Source: an uncultured Eubacteriales bacterium (GTDB lineage Bacteria; Bacillota; Clostridia; Christensenellales; CAG-138). Taken from it: a DNA stretch of 30,227 bases. The notes beneath the pieces are model-generated. The model searched no databases. It saw nothing but the letters and a program-made list of their open reading frames with translations, and had not been told where the DNA came from. Location: assembly GCA_900550525.1 (NCBI GenBank), contig URSN01000009.1, positions 1 through 30,227 on the forward strand, read 5' to 3'. Both the position numbers and the translations under genes were made by a program. This document shows positions 16,224 to 22,569 of this stretch, in pieces; within the stretch, counting starts at the first letter, position 1, and each line of letters opens with the position of its first letter.

Positions 16224-16871
16224 GTGAGACAAAAAGTAAAATTGCTGCAATTCGGGAGAGAGCACAAGATTGCTCTTGCAGCATTGTTGATATTACTTTG
16301 CATAATGGTATGTTTCGTCCTGTTTACCCCTGAAAACAACAGCGTTGTTGTTTATTATCAGGCACAGGATATAAAAGTGCCAATATTCATAGAAAATGTG
16401 AACCGAATTGATCGTTATTATTTATATGATAGCCTATATCAGGTGGCGATTTGGCAAGAGGGAGAACTTGTTCCAATTGTATTTACACCTTTTGACTATG
16501 TTGGCATGCGATATAGCCTGCTGTCGGATATATCAATTGCAGACATATATAATGCAACCTATCATACATACGATAATGTACTGCAAGGAGTAAAGTACCA
16601 ACTGAGAAAAGATTATATATTTGAAAAATACAATGAATACTTTGGGAGATTGCCAAGTAAGGAAGAATTCTGCCTTGAAATGGATAAATTAATTCAAAAA
16701 GTGCAGCTAGATCAACTAGATACCCGATTAAAACACTACCCTGAAGCCATTTATTTCTCTATTTTACAAAAAAAGGAGTCGCTCAGTTTAAGTGAAAAAT
16801 TCGCCATAAAATCATTACTTAGTTTAGGAGCTGCTCCATTCGAAATTATCGACGTATTTTGCAATCGTTGA
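16224..16871 (+). CDS. Unrecognised single-span membrane protein ending the BMP-importer operon
   Basis: I do not recognise this protein of about 215 residues. The chosen start is GTG at 16224, preceded by AAGGAG at 16205-16210; an upstream in-frame start at 16179 would overlap the permease gene by 41 bp. Residues about 15-37 (IALAALLILLCIMVCFVLF) form one membrane segment after a basic N-terminus. The remaining 175 residues would then be outside the cell: a Tyr-rich part (YYQAQDIKVPIFIENVNRID, LYDSLYQVAIWQEGELVPI) and a helical C-terminal part with YFGRLPSKEEFCLEMDKLI. No lipobox and no enzyme motif is seen. AT-rich like the operon and only 4 bp behind it, so it may be an accessory subunit; the function is unknown. 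Confidence 0.75.
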   Translation: MRQKVKLLQFGREHKIALAALLILLCIMVCFVLFTPENNSVVVYYQAQDIKVPIFIENVNRIDRYYLYDSLYQVAIWQEGELVPIVFTPFDYVGMRYSLLSDISIADIYNATYHTYDNVLQGVKYQLRKDYIFEKYNEYFGRLPSKEEFCLEMDKLIQKVQLDQLDTRLKHYPEAIYFSILQKKESLSLSEKFAIKSLLSLGAAPFEIIDVFCNR

Positions 16872-16878
16872 ACCAGCA

Positions 16879-16907
16879 TTGCATCACTATAACAAATATG
16901 GTATGCT
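16879..16907 (+). promoter_or_regulatory. Probable promoter of proC
   Basis: TTGCAT at 16879-16884 and TATGCT at 16902-16907 are spaced by 17 bp, about 31 bp before the proC start. The boxes are moderate matches. Base composition returns to GC-rich just after this point. Confidence 0.6.
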
Positions 16908-16937
16908 ACAGACAATCCGATTGAGAGGTTGTTTGTG

Positions 16938-17735
16938 ATGAAGCTTGGGTTTATTGGCGTTGGGAATATGGGGGAGGCGATCCTGCGCGGGGCGCTGCGC
17001 GGCGGCGTGGTGCAGGCTGAGGATGTACTGGCGTTTGACGTCAGCCGGGAAAAGCTGGAGCGACTCGGCGACGAGCTGCGCATTTGTGCCTGCGCGAGCG
17101 CGGCGGAGCTGATTGCTGGTTCCGACATCGTTCTGCTGGCGGTCAAGCCGCATATCTGTCCGGCTGTGCTGGCGGAGAACGGGGACGCGCTGTGCGGCAA
17201 GGCGCTGATTTCCATCGCGGCAGGCTGGTCGCAGCAGCGTCTGGAGGCGGCGCTCCCGCCATCCGTCCGCATCCTGCGCGCGATGCCGAACACACCCGCG
17301 CTCGTCGGCTGCGGCATGAGCGTGCTGGAGAGCGGCGATACGCTGGAGGCGGGGGAGAGGGCGTTTGCGCTGCGCCTGTTCTCTTCCATCGGCCGCGTAA
17401 CGGAGGCGGAGCCGCGCCTGATGGACGCGGTGACCGCCGTGAGCGGCAGCGGACCGGCCTATGTCTATCTGTTCATCGAGGCGCTGGCGGACGGCGGCGT
17501 GTGCGAGGGCCTGCCGAGGCCGCTCGCTTACGAGCTTGCGGCGCAGACCGTGCTCGGCAGCGCGCAAATGGTTCTTGAAACTGGGGAACATCCGGGGAAA
17601 TTGAAGGACAACGTCTGCTCGCCCGGCGGAACAACCATCGAGGCCGTCGCCGCGCTGGAGGAACACGGCCTGCGCGCGGCGGTGCTGGCCGGCGTAAAGG
17701 CCTGTGCGGACAAGTCTGCTGCGATGTCAAAATAA
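16938..17735 (+). CDS. proC: Pyrroline-5-carboxylate reductase
   Basis: This 265-residue cytosolic enzyme catalyses the last step of proline synthesis, reducing pyrroline-5-carboxylate with NAD(P)H. The start at ATG 16938 follows GAGAGG by 9 nt; a TTG nine bases earlier is in frame but lacks a site. The Rossmann start FIGVGNMGEAIL carries GxGxxG at residues 7-12; then come the conserved LLAVKP, RAMPNTPALVG, the active-site stretch AVSGSGPAYVYLFIEALADGGV, and the C-terminal SPGGTTIEAV. Length and motifs are complete. It sits 9 bp before rnhA on the same strand, so the two are probably co-transcribed. It marks the return to GC-rich sequence after the AT-rich importer block. Confidence 0.96.
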   Translation: MKLGFIGVGNMGEAILRGALRGGVVQAEDVLAFDVSREKLERLGDELRICACASAAELIAGSDIVLLAVKPHICPAVLAENGDALCGKALISIAAGWSQQRLEAALPPSVRILRAMPNTPALVGCGMSVLESGDTLEAGERAFALRLFSSIGRVTEAEPRLMDAVTAVSGSGPAYVYLFIEALADGGVCEGLPRPLAYELAAQTVLGSAQMVLETGEHPGKLKDNVCSPGGTTIEAVAALEEHGLRAAVLAGVKACADKSAAMSK

Positions 17736-17744
17736 TATATAATC

Positions 17745-18203
17745 ATGAAACAGGTGACGATTTACACAGATGGCGCCTGTTCCGGAAATCCTGGGCCGGG
17801 CGGCTGGGGCGCGATCCTGATGTATCAGGACAAGCGCCGCGAGCTGTCCGGCTTTGCGCCGGAGACGACGAACAACCGCATGGAGCTGATGGCGGTGATC
17901 GCCGCGCTGGCCGCGCTCAAGGAACCGTGCGCTGTGGACGTCCATACGGACAGCGCCTATGTGTGCAACGCATTTCGGCAGCATTGGATTGATGCATGGC
18001 TGCGCAACGACTGGATGACATCCGCCAAGAAGCCGGTCGAAAACCGCGATCTTTGGGAACGACTGCTGCAATTGACCAAAACGCATCGCGTTGCGTTTCA
18101 CAAGGTCAAAGGTCATGCGGACAATGCATATAACAACCGCTGCGACGAGCTGGCGCGCGCCGCCGTGCGCGATGCGGCCGCCAAGCGGAAAGCCGTCGAT
18201 TGA
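17745..18203 (+). CDS. rnhA: Ribonuclease HI
   Basis: This 152-residue enzyme cleaves the RNA strand of RNA-DNA hybrids such as primers and R-loops. All active-site residues of the classic type are present: Asp9 (IYTDGACSGNPGPGGWGA), Glu47 (NNRMEL), Asp69 (VHTDSAYV), His124 (KVKGHADN) and Asp134. Length matches E. coli RNase HI closely, including the basic handle region around WLRNDWMTSAKKPVENRDLW. The start follows proC by 9 bp. No clear ribosome-binding site is seen in the AT-rich gap, suggesting translational coupling to proC. Downstream, 25 bp after the stop, lies the large palindrome at 18229-18262. Confidence 0.96.
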   Translation: MKQVTIYTDGACSGNPGPGGWGAILMYQDKRRELSGFAPETTNNRMELMAVIAALAALKEPCAVDVHTDSAYVCNAFRQHWIDAWLRNDWMTSAKKPVENRDLWERLLQLTKTHRVAFHKVKGHADNAYNNRCDELARAAVRDAAAKRKAVD

Positions 18204-18228
18204 CCATAAAGTACTATATTTTGTTAAC

Positions 18229-18262
18229 AACTATTCGTTAAACTTGCATTTAACGAATAGTT
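18229..18262 (+). repeat. Perfect 34-bp palindrome, copy 2 of a repeated element
   Basis: Two perfectly complementary 14-bp arms (18229-18242 and 18249-18262) flank the 6-bp spacer CTTGCA. The inner 24 bp (18234-18257) match the element at 714-737, reverse-complemented, at 23 of 24 positions, spacer included. The palindrome overlaps the -35 box and spacer of a promoter. It could be an operator, an AT-rich transcription-ending hairpin after rnhA, or a recombination site with the architecture of Xer/dif sites (arms around a 6-bp centre). No T-run follows, so a terminator role is weak. Confidence 0.85.
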
Positions 18263-18272
18263 TGTGTATAAT
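18244..18272 (+). promoter_or_regulatory. Promoter embedded in the palindrome, reading toward the repeat tract and recombinase
   Basis: TTGCAT at 18244-18249 and TATAAT at 18267-18272 are separated by 17 bp. The palindrome covers the -35 box and nearly all of the spacer, so a protein bound there would block transcription. The first annotated gene downstream is the recombinase, about 980 bp away. Confidence 0.65.
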
Positions 18273-18540
18273 GGGGATGTGGTTCCGCTGAGCTGGCGCC
18301 TTCCCCTGCGCCGCCGGATCGCAGATTTCGTGCCGGATGATGGCCATCTGGGAATGAATATGGCGCGCAAACTGCGCCGTCGCCGTATTTGACGGCCGTG
18401 CGGGAACGCATGGAGCGTGCAAACCGGGTGCGGAATGGGAACGCCGCTCAGGAAGGCGACTGCACAAAAGCGCGCGCCGCGCATCTTTCCCCACGGCAAG
18501 CAAACCGGACCGGGGTCAGCATCTCGTCGCGGGATCGGCG

Positions 18541-18594
18541 GCGGCTTGCGCGCAGGCCGTGCAGCTGCTGTCTGGCGCGCCACCCTGCCCGTAT
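18541..18594 (+). repeat. Direct repeat copy A
   Basis: 54 bp identical at 52 positions to 18817-18870; both differences are T-to-C changes. It contains GGCGCGCC and GCAGCTGC palindromes. Confidence 0.9.
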
Positions 18595-18816
18595 TATGGC
18601 GCATCGGACAGGACGCGATGTGCTCCGCGTGCCATTGCCCGCCGCTGGCAAGCAGGCCGGAGACGCAGTGGGCGCGGGATGGATTTACAGACCGCGCAGC
18701 CGTCTCTTTGCGCGTCACCCTTCCCGTATTGCGGCGCACAGGGCGCGATGCAGGCGCTTTCCCGCGGCAAGCAATCCGGGGCCAGCGCCTCGCCGCGGGA
18801 TCAGCGGCGGTCAGCG

Positions 18817-18870
18817 GCGGCTTGCGCGCAGGCCGTGCAGCTGCTGTCCGGCGCGCCACCCCGCCCGTAT
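18817..18870 (+). repeat. Direct repeat copy B
   Basis: Second copy of the 54-bp repeat, 276 bp after the first; similarity extends upstream in weaker form to about 18766, matching the region from about 18495. Confidence 0.9.
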
Positions 18871-19263
18871 TTTAGTATTACGGTGGAGCGCACAGGACGC
18901 GGCGGCCGAACCGAACGAGTACGCGCTCGATTGCACAAGCGACCGTTAGGCGTATGCATGGCCGCCTTTGCCCCGGACGCCGCATCCCCGGCTGACGCGA
19001 TGGCAGCGGGCCTTTTATCACCCATTCCTTTGGCGGACATTGTGTTATGGGAAGCGATGGATTGTGCGGGCAGGGAAACGGAAAGATGCAGGCGCTTCAG
19101 CGCGGGCGGCGTGAACGATGCCAGTCAGGGCGTGCAGCACACAAAGGAGCGGCACGGAACCATGACGGTGCGCAACAGAAGCGGTTGCAAACCCGCCGGC
19201 CTGACGGCAAGGCCCGGCGATGGATTTGCCCGGACGGCCGCCGGGCGGAAAGGTTCAAGGCGT

Positions 19264-20310
19264 ATGAACACATATCAGGAGGAAAAGGAAAAGGTCTATA
19301 CCAGGAAGGTGCGCGACCTGCAAAAGGAGCTCCCCCTCTTTGCGGGCGCCTTCCTGCGCGGCATTGAAAATTACACCTCGGTGCTGACGCGGTATGCCTA
19401 TGCCGTCGATCTGCGCGGGTTTTTCCGCTTTCTCGTCGCGGAGACGGATATCCTGCACGGCCGCGATGTGCGCACGCTCACGGCGCAGGATCTCGAACAG
19501 GTGCGGGCCTATCACATCGAGCTGTATCTTGCGCAGCAATCGCTCTACATGCGCGACGAGCGCGAGGTGACCAATCGCGAGCGCGCCAAAGCGCGCAAGC
19601 TCTCCACGCTGCGCGCCTTTTTCAAGTTCTGCTTCCAGCACGAGATGATCTCCTCCAACGTCGCCTCGCTCGTGGAGACGCCCAAGCTCCATGAGCAGGC
19701 CATCCTGCGCCTGGAGCCCAACGAGGTGGCAAACCTCCTCGACCGCGCGGAAAACGGCGACGGCCTGACCAGGCAGCAGCTCCGCTTCCACGAGGCCACG
19801 CGCGCGCGCGACGTCGCCATCCTGACGCTGTTCCTGGGCACGGGCATCCGCATCAGCGAGCTGGTGGGCATCGATCTGGACGATGTCAATTTTGAGGACA
19901 ACACCTTCCTCGTCACGCGCAAGGGCGGGAAGCAGAGCATCCTCGCCTTTGGCGACGAGGTGCGCGACGCACTCGCCGCCTATCTGCGCCAGCGCAGCGA
20001 GATCGCGGCGCAGCCGGGGCATGAAAAGGCGTTCTTCCTGTCCTTGCAGCGGCGGCGGATCTCGCCGCGCGCCGTGGAGAACCTCGTGAAGAAATATGCG
20101 GCCGTGACGACGCCGCTCAAGAAGATCACGCCGCACAAGCTGCGCAGCACCTACGGCACCATGCTGTACCACGAAACGCAGGATATCTACCTGGTGGCCG
20201 ACGTGCTGGGCCATAAGGATGTGAACACCACGCGCAAGCACTATGCGGCGCAGTCGGAAGAGCATGCGCGCATCGCGGCAAAGCGCATCCGGCTGCGGGA
20301 GGACGATTAG
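19264..20310 (+). CDS. XerC/D-like tyrosine recombinase
   Basis: This 348-residue site-specific recombinase cuts and rejoins DNA through a 3'-phosphotyrosine. The start at ATG 19264 is chosen because GGAAAGG lies about 10 nt upstream and MNTYQEEKEKVYTRK begins a normal N-terminal domain; the in-frame sequence before it is repeat tract. The N-terminal core-binding domain (about 1-125) includes FLRGIENYTSVLTRYAYAVDLRGFFRFL. The catalytic domain holds the full set: Arg196 (GTGIRISEL), Lys220 (RKGGKQ), His291 and Arg294 (HKLRSTYG), His317 (LGHKDV) and Tyr327 (RKHYA). No phage genes are nearby. A recombinase beside lexA seems common in Clostridia, so it may be a resident chromosomal gene, not a mobile one. 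Its target site is unknown. Confidence 0.92.
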   Translation: MNTYQEEKEKVYTRKVRDLQKELPLFAGAFLRGIENYTSVLTRYAYAVDLRGFFRFLVAETDILHGRDVRTLTAQDLEQVRAYHIELYLAQQSLYMRDEREVTNRERAKARKLSTLRAFFKFCFQHEMISSNVASLVETPKLHEQAILRLEPNEVANLLDRAENGDGLTRQQLRFHEATRARDVAILTLFLGTGIRISELVGIDLDDVNFEDNTFLVTRKGGKQSILAFGDEVRDALAAYLRQRSEIAAQPGHEKAFFLSLQRRRISPRAVENLVKKYAAVTTPLKKITPHKLRSTYGTMLYHETQDIYLVADVLGHKDVNTTRKHYAAQSEEHARIAAKRIRLREDD

Positions 20311-20591
20311 CCCCTCCCTCCCCCTCTGCGGCCGCGCACGCCGCGCAGCGTTGTGCAGAGCACGGCGTACGGCGGCGCCTCCTCCACCATGCTGTCCTCG
20401 TCCAGCGCCTCCGGCAGCGCGCTCTCGCCCATGATGACGCGGGAGATCGGGATGCGCGCGTATTCCATCTGCTCTGCCTGATCCAGACAGCGGAAGCAGT
20501 TGTCGCACAGTTTGGTGGGGTCGAGATCGCAGCGGTTGCACTGGTTGCAGCCGTCGCAGATCTTGTGCGGGTCCAGAACGCATCGTTTCAT
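20307..20591 (-). CDS. Small eight-cysteine protein beside lexA
   Basis: A 94-residue protein of unknown function. The start is ATG 20591, preceded by AAAGGA about 11 nt upstream; longer frames would run into the lexA promoter. The N-terminal third is a tandem repeat of 17 residues: C-VLDPHKI-C-DG-C-NQ-C (Cys4, 12, 15, 18) and C-DLDPTKL-C-DN-C-FR-C (Cys21, 29, 32, 35). Each module has four cysteines spaced C-x7-C-x2-C-x2-C, a clear metal or Fe-S binding pattern. The remainder is acidic, then ends in Gly/Arg. I recall similar short Cys-rich proteins next to lexA in other Clostridia but know no function. It is divergent from lexA with the SOS box between them, so it may be SOS-controlled. Its 3' end overlaps the recombinase gene by 4 bp, tail to tail. 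Confidence 0.85.
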   Translation of the reverse strand: MKRCVLDPHKICDGCNQCNRCDLDPTKLCDNCFRCLDQAEQMEYARIPISRVIMGESALPEALDEDSMVEEAPPYAVLCTTLRGVRGRRGGGRG

Positions 20592-20609
20592 CGAATCCCC
20601 CGTCCTTTC

Positions 20610-20623
20610 CGAACATATGTTTG
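20610..20623. promoter_or_regulatory. SOS box (LexA binding site)
   Basis: CGAACATATGTTTG matches the Gram-positive LexA consensus CGAACRNRYGTTYG at every position. It overlaps the start of the lexA -35 box and lies 19 bp upstream of the Cys-rich gene's start codon, so LexA bound here could repress both directions. Confidence 0.95.
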
Positions 20624-20649
20624 CATGCGGGCCGCCCTTGTGGTATACT
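20621..20649 (+). promoter_or_regulatory. lexA promoter
   Basis: TTGCAT at 20621-20626 and TATACT at 20644-20649 are spaced by 17 bp. The -35 box shares three bases with the SOS box, the standard layout for autorepression. Confidence 0.85.
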
Positions 20650-20682
20650 CTTCGCAGGATACGAAAAAAAGGCGGTGCCCGC

Positions 20683-21312
20683 ATGAAGAAACTGCACGAT
20701 CCACAGCAGCAGATCTATGAGTTCATCCTGCACTACATGCAGGAATCCGGCGGCTCGCCCACCGTCCGGGAGATATGCCAGGGCGTCGGGCTGGCGTCCC
20801 CCTCCACGGTGCTCGTGCACCTGAACAACATGGAGACCGCCGGCCTGATCCGGCGCGATCACGCCGGGCGGCGCTCCGTCTCCAGTGTGCCGCGGGGAGC
20901 GCCGGATACAACGGGCCGCTGCGCGGAGCGCGCGCCGCTGATCGGCCGCGTGGCCGCCGGCACGCCCATCCTTGCAGCGGAAAACGTCGAGGGCGTGTTT
21001 GCCGTCCCGGAACTGCTGACGCACGGGCCGCACCACGGCGGGGTCTTCCTGCTCCGCGTGGAAGGGGACAGCATGGTGGACGCCGGCATCCGCGACGGCG
21101 ACTATATCGTCGTGGATCAGGAGCTCGGCTACGTGAGCGGCGACATCGTCGTCGTGCGCACGGCGGAGGAAACGGCCACCGTCAAGCGCATCTATCCCGA
21201 GGGCGAGATGGTGCGCCTGCAGCCGGAAAACGAGCTGTACGAGCCCATCTATCTCAAAGCGTCGGAGGTCGAGGTCGTCGGCAGGGTCACGGGCCTCATG
21301 CGCCGCCTGTGA
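20683..21312 (+). CDS. lexA: LexA repressor of the SOS response
   Basis: This 209-residue repressor switches off DNA-damage genes until RecA filaments trigger its self-cleavage. The start at ATG 20683 gives the standard N-terminus MKKLHDPQQQIYEFILHYMQESGGSPTVREICQGVGLASPSTVLVHLNNMETAGLI, the winged helix-turn-helix. The linker contains the cleavage bond Ala92-Gly93 (RVAAGTPILA). The peptidase domain carries the catalytic Ser130 (EGDSMVDAGIRDGDYIVV) and Lys168 (TVKRIYPEG). All essential residues are present. It has its own promoter under a perfect SOS box, so it is autoregulated. The 3' end is only 12 bp from the convergent PLP-enzyme gene, leaving no room for a terminator. Confidence 0.97.
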   Translation: MKKLHDPQQQIYEFILHYMQESGGSPTVREICQGVGLASPSTVLVHLNNMETAGLIRRDHAGRRSVSSVPRGAPDTTGRCAERAPLIGRVAAGTPILAAENVEGVFAVPELLTHGPHHGGVFLLRVEGDSMVDAGIRDGDYIVVDQELGYVSGDIVVVRTAEETATVKRIYPEGEMVRLQPENELYEPIYLKASEVEVVGRVTGLMRRL

Positions 21313-21324
21313 CGCCCGGCCGCC

Positions 21325-22569
21325 TCAGTCCGGCAACAGCGCATCCGCGGCGAGCATGGCGGCAATGCGCCCGTGCGCATAGGTGAGCGCGCCCTGCAGG
21401 TAGGCCGTATAGGGCGGACAGATGGGGCCGTCAGCACTGAGCTCCGTCGTCGCGCCCTGCACGAAGGCGCCCGCCGCCATGACGACCTGATGCGCGTAGC
21501 CCGGCATATCCCACGGCTCAGGGTCCACAAAGCTGTCCACCGGCGCGGCGTGCTGGATGCTCTGGCAGAAACGCACGAGCGCGTCCGCATCCGGAAAACG
21601 GATGGACTGGATGATATCGGAGCGTTCCTCCGTGCTGGCGGGCAGCGTCGGCAGCTCCAGCAGCTCGAACACGCGCGCAAACAGCACCGCGCTTTTGACG
21701 CACTGCGCCGTCGTATGCGGCGCGAGGAACAGGCCCTGATAGTACGGGCGGTAGTCGCCCGCGTAGGAGCCGACCTCCCCGCCCATGCCCGGCACGGTCA
21801 GCCTCTGGGCGATGCGGTCGATCAAGACGGACCGACCGGCGACATAACCGCCCGACGGCGCGAGGCCGCCGCCCGGATTTTTGATGAGCGAGCCAGCCAC
21901 GACGTGCGCGCCGGCCTGGGTCGGCTCCGTGGCGCAGGTGAATTCGCCGTAGCAGTTGTCCACGACGATCAGCACCTGCGGCGCGGCCTTGGCAAGCTCC
22001 GCAAACGCCTGCTGCATCTGCCGCGGGTGCAGCGAAGGCCGCCAGTTGTAGCCGCGCGAACGCTGAACAAACAGCACCTGCGCCGGCCGCGCGGCAAGCG
22101 CGCGGAGGATGGCCGGCAGGGCGAAGCCTCCGTCCGCCGCAAGGGGCACCTGCTCGAACGTAACGCCGAGGCTTTTGAGCGAGTGCGGCGCGTCGCCGCG
22201 GATGCCGATGGCCTGCTCCAGCGTATCGTACGGCCGCCCGGTGACCGACAGGATGTGGTCGCCGGGGCGGCATACGCCCGCAAGGGCGAGGAAAATCGCG
22301 TGCGTGCCGTTGACCATCTGCGGCCGGACGAGCGCAGCCTCCGCGCCCATGGCGTCTGCAAAGAGCCGGTCCAGCGTATCGCGCCCGATGTCGTCATAGC
22401 CGTAACCGGTGGTGGGCGCAAAATGGCGCGCGGCGACCCGGTTGCGCTGAAACGCCTCGAGCACGCGAAGCTGCACGGCCGCCTCCACCGCGTCGATCCG
22501 CTGAAACTGTTTTTGCAGCTCGCGCTCCGCGCGCCAGACCAGCTCCCTTGCGCGATCGCTGATGTTCAT
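21325..22569 (-). CDS. Methionine gamma-lyase-like PLP enzyme (YnbB/'aluminium resistance' family)
   Basis: This 414-residue fold-type-I PLP protein belongs to the family annotated 'methionine gamma-lyase family protein' or 'aluminium resistance protein'. The start is ATG 22569 (MNISDRARELVWRAE), overlapping the miaA stop by 4 bp, with AGAGGGGAG upstream. Typical features are FAPTTGYGYDDIGRDTLDRLFADAMGAEAALVRPQMVNGTHA near the N-terminus, FVQRSRGYNWRPSL, the cofactor Asp in IVVDNCYGEF, and the PLP lysine Lys230 in GSLIKNPGGGLAPSGGYVAG. Length is normal for the family. The true substrate is unsettled in the literature I know; the name should not be taken as proof of lyase activity. It is the last gene of the mismatch repair/tRNA modification operon and runs convergently into lexA. 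Confidence 0.9.
   Translation of the reverse strand: MNISDRARELVWRAERELQKQFQRIDAVEAAVQLRVLEAFQRNRVAARHFAPTTGYGYDDIGRDTLDRLFADAMGAEAALVRPQMVNGTHAIFLALAGVCRPGDHILSVTGRPYDTLEQAIGIRGDAPHSLKSLGVTFEQVPLAADGGFALPAILRALAARPAQVLFVQRSRGYNWRPSLHPRQMQQAFAELAKAAPQVLIVVDNCYGEFTCATEPTQAGAHVVAGSLIKNPGGGLAPSGGYVAGRSVLIDRIAQRLTVPGMGGEVGSYAGDYRPYYQGLFLAPHTTAQCVKSAVLFARVFELLELPTLPASTEERSDIIQSIRFPDADALVRFCQSIQHAAPVDSFVDPEPWDMPGYAHQVVMAAGAFVQGATTELSADGPICPPYTAYLQGALTYAHGRIAAMLAADALLPD

Larger units (their letters stand above)
18273..19263. repeat. GC-rich tract of degenerate repeats without a convincing gene
   Basis: This 991-bp gap holds several diverged copies of a unit of roughly 120-150 bp. The best pair is 18541-18594 and 18817-18870, identical at 52 of 54 positions. 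The mark CCCGTATT recurs near 18588, 18723 and 18864, and GGCAAGCA followed by CCGG recurs near 18495, 18647 and 18766, so a more diverged unit lies between the two best copies. All frames on both strands are fairly open because of GC-rich composition. None shows a domain, a ribosome-binding site in the right place or protein-like composition; translations are rich in Arg, Ala, Pro and Cys. A protein upstream of the recombinase in its own frame is therefore doubted. It may be a long untranslated leader, a structured RNA or decayed repeats. Confidence 0.7.

Noticed and set aside
18229..18262. Ordinary terminator of rnhA
   Set aside because: The stem is perfect but AT-rich, lacks a T-run, and nearly the same sequence occurs in a promoter-proximal leader at 714-737; kept as a lesser alternative only.
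18224..18859. Arg-rich repetitive protein on the minus strand of the repeat tract
   Set aside because: Repeats are visible in every frame on both strands, it would run across the palindrome, and no ribosome-binding site supports it.
18559..19263. N-terminal extension of the tyrosine recombinase through the repeat tract
   Set aside because: The translation is low-complexity repeat sequence, and a normal recombinase N-terminus with a ribosome-binding site starts at 19264.
18273..19263. CRISPR array
   Set aside because: Repeats are long, diverged and unevenly spaced, with no short identical repeats or unique spacers and no cas genes.
19264..20310. Phage or integrative element marked by the tyrosine recombinase
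   Set aside because: No other phage or conjugation gene lies nearby, lexA follows directly, and the tRNA genes are 9 kb away with intact 3' ends inside the window.
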